The notes beneath the pieces are model-generated. The model did no database searches. It was not told the DNA's origin and saw only the letters and a list, made by a program, of their open reading frames with translations. The position numbers and the translations under genes are program-made. From the NCBI GenBank assembly GCA_902500715.1, contig CABVRO010000016.1, positions 1 to 40,514 on the forward strand: a stretch of DNA of 40,514 bases. The letters run 5' to 3'. Source of the stretch: an uncultured Nitrospira sp. GTDB lineage: Bacteria > Nitrospirota > Nitrospiria > Nitrospirales > Nitrospiraceae. Positions 33,795 to 40,514 of this stretch are shown here, one piece after another. Position 1 is the stretch's first letter. Every line of letters starts with the position of its first letter.

Positions 33795-34337
33795 TCAGCG
33801 TTTCGGCCTCGCTGCCGATCGCCCGGCTCGTCGTGACGGGGTGGCCGGCTGCGGCGCCTCCCCGCTTCCTTCCTTTTTGAGCAGTCGCATCACATTGACC
33901 ATTTCGATCGCCGTTTTCGCCGCATCGGCACCGCGATTCAACTTGTCGGGGTCGGCGCGCTCAATCGCCTGTGCCACGGTATCGGTGGTGAGGACACCGA
34001 AGATGACCGGGATATTCGAGTCCATCGAGGCTTGCAGAATCCCCCGACTGACTTCGGCGCTGATATATTCAAAATGCGGGGTGTCGCCGCGGATCACCGC
34101 GCCGAGACAAATGACCGCATCGAATCGGCCGGACCGGGCAAGCTGGCGGGCCACGAGGGGAATTTCAAACGCCCCCGGCACTCGCACCACCTCGATGGCC
34201 CCGTCCGCCACGCCGGCCTTGGTCAAAGCCTTCACACATTCCGTCAGTAACCGGCTGGTGACGAATTTATTAAATTTGCTCGCCACGATGCCGAACGCCA
34301 GCCCCGTTGCGTCTTGGGAACCTTTGCGAAGCTTCAT
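33795..34337 (-). CDS. ribH: 6,7-dimethyl-8-ribityllumazine synthase
   Basis: 180 residues from the ATG at 34335-34337; a TTG-initiated version to 34397 adds 20 unlikely residues. Text: [58 protein letters not shown] and [19 protein letters not shown]. The residues Phe, Gly-Ala-Phe-Glu and His-Phe-Glu match the active site. The C-terminal ~20 residues are a Pro/Arg/Lys-rich extra tail. It makes the riboflavin precursor from the RibBA product. Confidence 0.95.
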   Translation of the reverse strand: MKLRKGSQDATGLAFGIVASKFNKFVTSRLLTECVKALTKAGVADGAIEVVRVPGAFEIPLVARQLARSGRFDAVICLGAVIRGDTPHFEYISAEVSRGILQASMDSNIPVIFGVLTTDTVAQAIERADPDKLNRGADAAKTAIEMVNVMRLLKKEGSGEAPQPATPSRRAGRSAARPKR

Positions 34338-34498
34338 GGGATGAGAGAACGAGTCAGACGTTTCATGGACTGTGTGTAGGCCGAAGAAAAAGGGCAATCA
34401 TACCTGGAAACGCCCTCAAATGGCTACACGTTTCAGGCCGTCAGCGCACGCATCTGTCCCACACAAGGATGACTCAGGATTGAAACCAGCGCGCGACG

Positions 34499-35707
34499 CT
34501 AGACCTTCTTCAGCAGATGGCCGAGCTTGGCTTTTTTGGTGCGGAGATATTTTTCGTTGTCGGCACGGGGCGCGATCTCGATCGGCACCCGTTCGACCAC
34601 CTTCAGGCCATAACCTTCGATGCCGACGATCTTGCGAGGATTGTTGGTAATCAGCCGAATGCGATGCAGCCCGAGCTGCACGAGGATCTGCGCGCCGACG
34701 CCATAGTCGCGCAGATCGGCCTTGAATCCGAGCTGGAGATTCGCTTCGACGGTATCGCTGCCGGAATCCTGCAAACCATAGGCACGGATCTTATTCAACA
34801 GGCCGATCCCGCGCCCCTCTTGATTGAGGTAGAGCAACACGCCCCGACCGTCCTTCTGAATGATCTCCATCGCCCGATGCAGTTGCTCGCGACAGTCGCA
34901 CCGCAATGACCCCAGCACATCCGCCGTCAGACAACCGGAATGGACCCGGACCAGCATCGGTGTCTCGGCATCCACCCGGCCCTTTACCAGCGCAATGTGG
35001 GTCGCGCCGTCGATATCGTTCTCGAATGCAATCGCTTCGAAATCGCCGAACATGGTCGGCAAAAAGGCGCTGGCCGCCCGCCGCACGAACGTCTCACGAT
35101 GCATGCGGTACTCGATCAACGCCTTGATCGTCACCATTTTCAGCTTGTGCCGCCGGGCAAACTTGGTCAATTCCGGCACACGAGCCATCGTGCCGTCTTC
35201 ATTCATAATCTCGCAGATGACGCCAGCCGGATAGAGTCCTGCCAATCGCGCCAGGTCGACCGACCCTTCCGTCTGCCCAGCACGCCTGAGCACTCCGCCG
35301 ACTTGCGACTTGAGCGGGAAAATGTGGCCGGGACGTGCAAGGTCGGCCGGGGTGCTACGGGGATCGATCGCGACATGAATGGTCGTGGCACGATCGGCCG
35401 CCGAAATCCCGGTGGTGATCCCTTTGCGAGCGTCGATGGAGACCGTGAACGCGGTGCCGAACGTGGCCGTGTTCTCGGCCGCCTGCGGCGTCAATTGTAA
35501 TTCCTCAACACGCTCCGGAGTCAACGCCAGACAGATGAGGCCACGGGCATGTTTGGCCATGAAGTTGACGGCGTGCGGCGTGACCTTGCCGGCCGCCATC
35601 ACAAGATCGCCCTCGTTTTCACGATCTTCGTCATCGACGAGGATGATGAACTTCCCCTTCTTGATATCCTTGATCGCGTCTTCGATCGAATTAAACGGTG
35701 TCGCCAT
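34499..35707 (-). CDS. ribBA: Bifunctional 3,4-DHBP synthase / GTP cyclohydrolase II
   Basis: 402 residues. Residues about 1-205 are DHBP synthase ([16 protein letters not shown], then DRATTIH and PGHIFPL). Residues about 206-400 are GTP cyclohydrolase II with the zinc cysteines in [24 protein letters not shown], and [19 protein letters not shown]. Both give the two inputs to riboflavin. The ATG has GAGGG upstream. It is first of ribBA-ribH-nusB. Confidence 0.96.
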   Translation of the reverse strand: MATPFNSIEDAIKDIKKGKFIILVDDEDRENEGDLVMAAGKVTPHAVNFMAKHARGLICLALTPERVEELQLTPQAAENTATFGTAFTVSIDARKGITTGISAADRATTIHVAIDPRSTPADLARPGHIFPLKSQVGGVLRRAGQTEGSVDLARLAGLYPAGVICEIMNEDGTMARVPELTKFARRHKLKMVTIKALIEYRMHRETFVRRAASAFLPTMFGDFEAIAFENDIDGATHIALVKGRVDAETPMLVRVHSGCLTADVLGSLRCDCREQLHRAMEIIQKDGRGVLLYLNQEGRGIGLLNKIRAYGLQDSGSDTVEANLQLGFKADLRDYGVGAQILVQLGLHRIRLITNNPRKIVGIEGYGLKVVERVPIEIAPRADNEKYLRTKKAKLGHLLKKV

Positions 35708-35772
35708 AATCCCTCGATAGTGCAGGCCAGCCTGCTTGGGTGGCCCAGCTAACTCTTTTCAAACCACCCCTG

Positions 35773-37014
35773 TCAACGGGAAAAACCACCCGGGCTCGGG
35801 GCCTGCGCGACGGCGTGGGGACGCCACCGCAGGGCCGGAGCGACCGTCATCGCGGCGGCGGCACTGACGACCGCCAATCCCACGAATCCGAACAGGAACG
35901 TGCCCGTACTTTCCCGCAGCAACCCGAACCCGATGGGCACCAGGAACCCGCCGATCCCGCCGGCAGCGCCCACCAAGCCGGAGGCCAGACCGATGTCCTT
36001 TGGAAACCACTCGGAGACGATTTGGAAAATCACCCCGTTCCCGAACCCCATCACGGCAATCGTCGCCACCAGCACTCCTACGGCCCAGGGTAACGCCGGA
36101 AGCGAGCCCGCCAGCACCGTCATCGAAGCGAGCGCGATAAACACCCCGACCAGCACCGGCAGCCCGCCCCATCGATCTGCCACATATCCACCGACCGGGC
36201 GGATCAGGCTTCCCGTGAACCCGCAGAGCGCGGCGATGGAACCACCGACGATCGGATCGCTTCCATACTGATCGTGCAACAACACCGGAAGAAAACTTGT
36301 CAGCCCGACGAATCCACCGAATGTGACGCCATAAATCATACAAAGCCAATAAACCGACGGCACCCGCGCCATCGCCCAGGCCGCCTGCCACCAGCCTTCC
36401 TTTCCTACCGCGTGCGCGGCCGGCTCACTCTGCACCACCGTGGTAAAGAGACCGATCGCGACCAGAATGGGGACGGCCATGATTCCGCAGGCCCAATGCC
36501 ACCCCCATGCCGTTTCCCATCGCGGAGCGAGCAGCAGCACCAGCACAGTCCCGATATTTCCCGAGGCCACCAGGCCCAGCACCAGACCTTGATGGGTCGC
36601 AGGATAGGCTCGGCTGGCCACCGGCATCGCCACAGCAAAACTCGCCCCCCCGGCACCAAGCAGGAGCGCAATGCCAAGGATCTCCGCATAACTTCTCCCC
36701 CCGAACGCCGCCCAGATCACTGCGAGTAGTTGAACGCCCAGCACCAGCACACCGGTTCGCTTCGCCCCATACCAGTCACAGGCCCAGCCGGCGACAATTC
36801 GCAGCACCGCGCCACCCAACAACGGCAGCGCGACCAACACGCTCTGTTGAGTCGCGGTCAGTCCCAGTTCCTGCCCGATTGACACGGCCAAGGCTCCCAA
36901 CAACAGCCACACCATGAAACTCACGGTGAGATGCAACCAGGCACCGGCCAGAGTCGGCCAGTGCCCGGTGCGCAAAGCTAGCTCCACCGTGTTGAGACTC
37001 AGCAACGACTTCAT
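35773..37014 (-). CDS. NarK-type nitrate/nitrite MFS transporter
   Basis: 413 residues with about 12 hydrophobic helices. The first nitrate-signature loop is present as GLVLGLVASGNIGTVLVL, and the second as GLASGLVGAAGGIGGFLVP, the NarK/NRT2 family hallmarks. HLTVSFMVWLLLGALAVSI and RIVAGWACDWYGAKRTG agree. It likely moves nitrite or nitrate across the inner membrane, which fits a nitrite oxidiser. The direction of transport cannot be read from the sequence. The gene stands alone, 65 nt upstream of ribBA on the same strand. Confidence 0.85.
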   Translation of the reverse strand: MKSLLSLNTVELALRTGHWPTLAGAWLHLTVSFMVWLLLGALAVSIGQELGLTATQQSVLVALPLLGGAVLRIVAGWACDWYGAKRTGVLVLGVQLLAVIWAAFGGRSYAEILGIALLLGAGGASFAVAMPVASRAYPATHQGLVLGLVASGNIGTVLVLLLAPRWETAWGWHWACGIMAVPILVAIGLFTTVVQSEPAAHAVGKEGWWQAAWAMARVPSVYWLCMIYGVTFGGFVGLTSFLPVLLHDQYGSDPIVGGSIAALCGFTGSLIRPVGGYVADRWGGLPVLVGVFIALASMTVLAGSLPALPWAVGVLVATIAVMGFGNGVIFQIVSEWFPKDIGLASGLVGAAGGIGGFLVPIGFGLLRESTGTFLFGFVGLAVVSAAAAMTVAPALRWRPHAVAQAPSPGGFSR

Positions 37015-37129
37015 TTCGCACCGGCTGCGTCCATGCCATCTGTTTGGCTCTTGAGCATCACCCGAGCACTATACGAGGCGCGATTTCAGAGACGCAAGGG
37101 ACGCGCGGACAAGGCGGCCTATCACGTTG

Positions 37130-37157
37130 TTGCCTGGTACCCGACATCTGGTATAGT
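37130..37157 (+). promoter_or_regulatory. Sigma-70-type promoter for the RpoH-like gene
   Basis: TTGCCT at 37130-37135, a 16-nt spacer and TATAGT at 37152-37157. Transcription would begin near 37164, leaving a leader of about 55 nt before the ATG at 37220, which has no clear Shine-Dalgarno sequence. Confidence 0.5.
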
Positions 37158-37219
37158 CAGCCCTTGCCCCGACGCTTCATGGTGAGCGTCCTGGCTGACA
37201 GCCCACAGTTTCAGCCCCT

Positions 37220-38242
37220 ATGACACAGCGTAAACGCACGCACGACTCGGATTCTCACGCGGACCTGGACGAAGTCACCGACGCCATCGAACCCGAGGCC
37301 CTTGAGCCGACGGACGAAGAGGTCACAGAAGAGCATGAGGCAGCCGACCACCAGCCGTCGAAGGAACCGCAGGAGGCCCCGCTCTCGACCTCCCTGGTCC
37401 CGGTCACTACGCTCCAGCAGTACCTGACAGAAATCCGTCGGTATCCCTACCTGAGCAAAGAAGAAGAACTCCGGCTCTTCGAGGAGTATCAGCTCCGGGG
37501 CAGTCGAGATGCGGCCATGAAGCTCATCCTGGCCAACCTGCGGGTCTCCGTCTCCATTGCGTCGGAGTACCTCCATACCGGCGCCGACCACATGGATTTG
37601 ATTCAGGAAGGCAACGTCGGCCTGCTCCAGGCGATCAAGAAGTTCGACCCCACGAAGAACGTCCGCTTTTATGCCTACGCGGCCTGGTGGGCGAGGGCCT
37701 ACATTCTCCGCTACCTGTTGAACACCTACCGCCTCATCAAAGTCGGCACGACCCAGGATCAGCGCAAGCTCTTCTACAATCTGAAGAAGGAAAAGGCCAA
37801 GCTCGAACGGGAAGGCTTCGCGCCCGACAGCAAGTTGCTGGCGGACCGCCTCAACGTGCGCGAACGCGATGTCATCGAAATGGATCAGCGGCTGGGCAGC
37901 TGGGAGCTGTCGCTCGATCAACCCATCGGCCAGGAAAACGATGGCACGCTCATGGATATCCTGCCCGCGCATGAGCAGCCGGCAGACGAACGACTGGCCG
38001 ATACCCAACTCAAAGCGCTCTTCCGGCGGAAGCTGGCCGAATTCACCAAGACCCTCGATGAGCGGGAAGAAGACATCCTGCGCAACCGCATTCTCTCCGA
38101 GACACCATTGACCCTGGAAGACATGGGCGCCAAATACGGCATCACCAAGGAACGCACCAGGCAGTTGGAGGCGCGGATCATCAAACGCCTCCGCGACTAC
38201 ATCAAAAAGGATGTGAAGGACTTTGACCGCCTGCGGATGTAG
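37220..38242 (+). CDS. rpoH: RpoH-like sigma factor
   Basis: 340 residues. After an acidic, disordered first ~60 residues, region 1.2 (QQYLTEIRRYPYLSKEEELRL) and region 2 (NLRVSVSIASEYLHTGADHMDLIQEGNVGLLQAIKKFDPTKNVRFYAYAAWWARAYI) follow; these pieces are split here by their regions. QRKLFYNLK at 181-189 is the RpoH box specific to heat-shock sigma factors. Region 4 with ERTRQLEARIIKRL is at about 300-325. It would direct RNA polymerase to chaperone genes; groES/groEL follow 1.8 kb downstream. The N-terminal acidic tail is longer than in E. coli RpoH. Confidence 0.88.
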   Translation: MTQRKRTHDSDSHADLDEVTDAIEPEALEPTDEEVTEEHEAADHQPSKEPQEAPLSTSLVPVTTLQQYLTEIRRYPYLSKEEELRLFEEYQLRGSRDAAMKLILANLRVSVSIASEYLHTGADHMDLIQEGNVGLLQAIKKFDPTKNVRFYAYAAWWARAYILRYLLNTYRLIKVGTTQDQRKLFYNLKKEKAKLEREGFAPDSKLLADRLNVRERDVIEMDQRLGSWELSLDQPIGQENDGTLMDILPAHEQPADERLADTQLKALFRRKLAEFTKTLDEREEDILRNRILSETPLTLEDMGAKYGITKERTRQLEARIIKRLRDYIKKDVKDFDRLRM

Positions 38243-39824
38243 GACGGCGGCGTTCTTCACGATCGTCATCGCCCGCTTCATGCTGGCAGCGATCGGCGAA
38301 ACCGTTTTACCTGTCCACGCACAAGCCGACTCACTCATTGCTCAGGAAAATGCCCGTCCGGGCGGTACCGACTGGATCCTCACCGACCCGGCCGACCATG
38401 AGGTCGAAGGGTATGCCTCAGCCACCAGCATCCAGCGCGGAGACAAGCTCCACTTCTACATCCACAGCACCGATTCACGTATCACCGTCGCTATCTACCG
38501 GATGGGTTGGTATGGGGGCGCCGGAGCCCGGTTGGTCCAAGGCGGCATTTCGCTACCGGGAGTCCGACAACCGATGCCCACGGCGGACCCCGTCACCGAA
38601 CTCATCGAATGTCAGTGGCAGGTGTCGTTCACGCTCAGCACGAAAACGGACGACCCGAACGAATGGTTGAGCGGCGTCTACCTCGCTAAGTTGACCGGCA
38701 CGAGCAGCGGCAAACAAAGCTACATTATCTTCGTCATCAGGGAAGACGACCGGCCGGCCGACTTCTTGTTTCAATCCAGCGTCACGACCTATCAGGCCTA
38801 CAACAACTGGGGCGGCAAATCGACCTACCCATCGAACAGCCTCGAAGAACGCTGGGCACGGAAAGTCTCGTTCAATCGTCCCTATGGCCGAAGCCAACAT
38901 CCTCAGGGCGGCAGCGGCGTAGGTGCCGGAGAGTTCCTGACCGCCATGTCGATTCACCCGACCCGCTCCCTCTCGACCGCCGGCTGGGAATACAACATGG
39001 TGCGTTGGCTTGAGCGCAACGGTTACGACGTGACTTACAGCACCGATATCGACATCCATAACCATGCGGATTTCTGGAAAGGGCACAAGGCCTGGCTCTC
39101 GGTCGGCCACGATGAATACTGGTCCGATGCAATGCGGCGCCATGTGGAAGCGGCGCGCGACCAAGGGCTCGGCCTCGGCTTCTTCTCCGCCAATACCTGT
39201 TACTGGCAGATCCGGCTCGAACCCAGCCCCCTCACCGGCGAGCCGAACCGGACCATGGTGTCCTATAAGGAGGTCGCCCTGGCGGAAGACCCCTATGCTC
39301 TGGATGGCGATCCATCCAACGACCATCTGATCACCGTTCAGTGGCGCGATCAGCCGCTGAACCGACCCGAACACAAACTACTCGGCGTCATGTTTGAGAC
39401 CGTCCCGGTGGACGGAGACCTGGTCCTCACCCAGCCGTCTCATTCGCTGTTTAAGGGTGTTCTGCTACCTTCGGATCATCGCCTGCCAGGCCTGCTAGGA
39501 TACGAGATCGACCGGGCATTCCCAGACGGGCCGGCGGGGCTGGAGATTCTTGGCCATTCTCCCCACCAGCGGGATGGACAGGTCGTGTATGGCGATATGA
39601 CCCTGTACCAAGCCCCGAGCGGGGCCCACGTGTTTGCGACAGGAACTATCCAGTGGAGTTGGGGCCTGGACGACTACAATGCACCGGCGTTGCGAACCGC
39701 CCGCACCAGTGAAGCCGCCCAACAGATCACCCGCAATATCCTGGAGCTGCTGGCTCGGAAGCCCCTCCCGACTGCACGATACTCTGAATTTTGCCCTCCT
39801 TCCGGCTCCGACTTGATCCGTTGA
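38223..39824 (+). CDS. Exported N,N-dimethylformamidase beta-like protein
   Basis: 533 residues from a TTG at 38223 inside the end of rpoH (20-nt overlap), with GAAGGA close upstream; an ATG at 38280 would cut the signal peptide. Residues to about 36 look like a signal ending HAQA. The body has the dimethylformamidase-large-subunit pattern: WYGGAGARLV, FLFQSSVTTYQAYNNWGGKS, WEYNMVRWLERNGYDVTYSTDID, SVGHDEYWSDAMRR and GLGFFSANTCYW. Homologues are found in exported glycan-associated proteins of unknown role. No small subunit is seen nearby, so amidase activity is doubtful. Confidence 0.75.
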   Translation: MTACGCRTAAFFTIVIARFMLAAIGETVLPVHAQADSLIAQENARPGGTDWILTDPADHEVEGYASATSIQRGDKLHFYIHSTDSRITVAIYRMGWYGGAGARLVQGGISLPGVRQPMPTADPVTELIECQWQVSFTLSTKTDDPNEWLSGVYLAKLTGTSSGKQSYIIFVIREDDRPADFLFQSSVTTYQAYNNWGGKSTYPSNSLEERWARKVSFNRPYGRSQHPQGGSGVGAGEFLTAMSIHPTRSLSTAGWEYNMVRWLERNGYDVTYSTDIDIHNHADFWKGHKAWLSVGHDEYWSDAMRRHVEAARDQGLGLGFFSANTCYWQIRLEPSPLTGEPNRTMVSYKEVALAEDPYALDGDPSNDHLITVQWRDQPLNRPEHKLLGVMFETVPVDGDLVLTQPSHSLFKGVLLPSDHRLPGLLGYEIDRAFPDGPAGLEILGHSPHQRDGQVVYGDMTLYQAPSGAHVFATGTIQWSWGLDDYNAPALRTARTSEAAQQITRNILELLARKPLPTARYSEFCPPSGSDLIR

Positions 39825-39951
39825 CGTGCCGCCGCGGCGACCATTCTCAAAACCTATCGGGGGGAGTCTGGAAACATGCTTCGGAGAATCAATAGTTTAG
39901 GCTCCATTATCTCATTGCATCTGTTTGAGGAATAATTTTATAGTTCATCCA

Positions 39952-39979
39952 TTGACTTGCCTCGTGCTAGCGCTATCTA
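39952..39979 (+). promoter_or_regulatory. Sigma-70-type promoter for groES-groEL
   Basis: TTGACT at 39952-39957, a 16-nt spacer and TATCTA at 39974-39979. This is a good housekeeping promoter. The start would be near 39986, giving a 108-nt leader before groES. I see no clear RpoH-type element, so the relation to the neighbouring sigma factor is unproven. Confidence 0.5.
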
Positions 39980-40020
39980 TGTCTCGGGTTTACTGCAGGT
40001 AGCCCTTGCGGTAACACGTC

Positions 40021-40040
40021 AAAGCTGATTTACCAGCTTT
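40021..40040 (+). promoter_or_regulatory. 7-bp dyad in the groESL leader
   Basis: AAAGCTG (40021-40027) and CAGCTTT (40034-40040) are perfect inverted copies over six bases. It falls inside the predicted groESL leader. It is not the CIRCE element. It could be an operator or an mRNA hairpin. Confidence 0.4.
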
Positions 40041-40093
40041 CACACAACTGTACATTAGGGCCTCGACGCTCATTACCAGAAGGAGGATTGGGT

Positions 40094-40396
40094 ATGGCTA
40101 CGGAAGCGAAAGACAAGAAGTCCACGGCTGCGAAGAATTTTCAGCCGCTTGGTGACCGTTTGTTCGTCACCTACACTGAGGAAATGGAACGGACCTCCGG
40201 CGGGATCTATGTCCCTGACTCTGCGAAGGAAAAGCCGCAGCGGGGTATCGTGCAAGCGATCGGCAAGAAAGTCGAGAACATCAAGGTCGGTGATCAGGTG
40301 TTGTTCGACAAGTATTCCGGCAGCAAGCTTCGTATCGAAGACGAAGAATGCCTCATCCTCAAAGAAGAAGACATCCTGGGCATTTTCACCCACTAA
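40094..40396 (+). CDS. groES: Co-chaperonin GroES
   Basis: 100 residues from the ATG at 40094 with AAGGAGG seven bases upstream. The 10-kDa chaperonin pattern is clear: FQPLGDRLFVTYTEEMERT, the mobile loop S-G-G-I-Y-V-P-D, GKKVENIKVGDQVLFDKYSG and ECLILKEEDILGI. It caps GroEL. The N-terminal 14 residues before the usual start are Lys/Ala-rich. It is followed by groEL after 47 nt. Confidence 0.97.
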   Translation: MATEAKDKKSTAAKNFQPLGDRLFVTYTEEMERTSGGIYVPDSAKEKPQRGIVQAIGKKVENIKVGDQVLFDKYSGSKLRIEDEECLILKEEDILGIFTH

Positions 40397-40443
40397 TCTA
40401 CTCACCTGACTAACGATTACCTGACGATTAACGGAGGACGATT

Positions 40444-40514
40444 ATGGCAAAGCAATTGTTGTATAGCGAAGCGGCACGGGCGGCCATCCTGCGCGGGGTG
40501 AACCAGCTCGCCGA
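40444..40514 (+). CDS. groEL: Chaperonin GroEL (N-terminus only, cut by window end)
   Basis: Twenty-three codons are seen from the ATG at 40444, with CGGAGG upstream. The text MAKQLLYSEAARAAILRGVN is the standard GroEL start. The rest lies beyond the window. Confidence 0.93.
   Translation, partial: MAKQLLYSEAARAAILRGVNQLA

Noticed and set aside
34370-34420. Possible attenuator before ribH (GGGC...GCCCTTTTT)
   Set aside because: The stem is only about five pairs with a 16-base loop, and no FMN riboswitch consensus is visible around it.
37211-38338. 375-codon minus-strand frame
   Set aside because: It is the mirror of the RpoH-like gene and has no family resemblance.
39825-40093. CIRCE operator upstream of groES
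   Set aside because: GTGCTAG occurs once, but the paired TTAGCACTC half at nine bases is absent.
1-40514. tRNA, rRNA, CRISPR array, insertion sequence or phage genes
   Set aside because: None of the expected sequences, repeat spacing or transposase/integrase motifs was seen on either strand.

Overview
The window comes from a bacterium of the phylum Nitrospirota, most likely a Nitrospira close to the 'Nitrospira defluvii' type. The strongest pointer is a periplasmic chlorite dismutase (31073-31867) whose mature chain has the haem-ligand His at 160 and the distal Arg at 173, the published numbering of the N. defluvii enzyme. A NarK-type nitrate/nitrite transporter, moderately high GC and many ATGA-coupled minus-strand operons fit this. 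Most genes are on the minus strand and the DNA is chromosomal. I saw no rRNA, tRNA, CRISPR, insertion sequence or phage gene.

Layout. 1-2527: a large NHL-repeat/Fn3 protein cut by the window edge. 2830-3396: a small secreted protein ending at a bidirectional terminator. 3567-5248: scpB-scpA (chromosome segregation). 5347-7219: a divergent pair, a pentapeptide-repeat membrane protein and an exported Lon-type S16 protease-like domain. 7248-9122: an unknown protein, a histone-H1-like Lys/Ala protein with an acidic tail, and a secreted cupredoxin. 9201-10694: a methyltransferase with a PqqD-like N-terminus. 10712-14976: a small membrane protein, a Ppx/GppA phosphatase, a coiled-coil protein and recG. 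15112-16554: a TPR-metallopeptidase. 16558-21256: mixed small genes (PQQ-like repeats, membrane protein, O-methyltransferase remnant, TPR, MBL-fold, thioredoxin-like).

21447-25103 is the most interesting part: a lasso-peptide-like RiPP locus on the minus strand. It holds a B2-type transglutaminase-like protease, a PqqD/B1-type recognition protein, an unlisted 37-residue precursor-like peptide with an excellent ribosome binding site, an HPr-kinase-related kinase and a family-5-like nucleotidyltransferase. The peptide carries the lasso leader spacing Y-x2-P-x-L-x9-T and an Asp at predicted core position 8. No asparagine-synthetase-like lasso cyclase and no ABC exporter are in the window. A perfect 12-bp hairpin separates the peptide gene from the kinase gene.

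25171-33198: a nearly complete purine operon (purB-cld-purC-small membrane gene-purS-purQ-purL-purF) with the chlorite dismutase gene translationally coupled behind purB. 33329-35707: ribBA-ribH-nusB. 35773-37014: the NarK-type transporter. 37220-40514, plus strand: an RpoH-like sigma factor, a secreted N,N-dimethylformamidase-beta-like protein, groES and the start of groEL. The purine, riboflavin and NusB genes form one long co-directional minus-strand block that runs directly into the RiPP-like genes. Two families of palindromic intergenic repeats sit between operon members.
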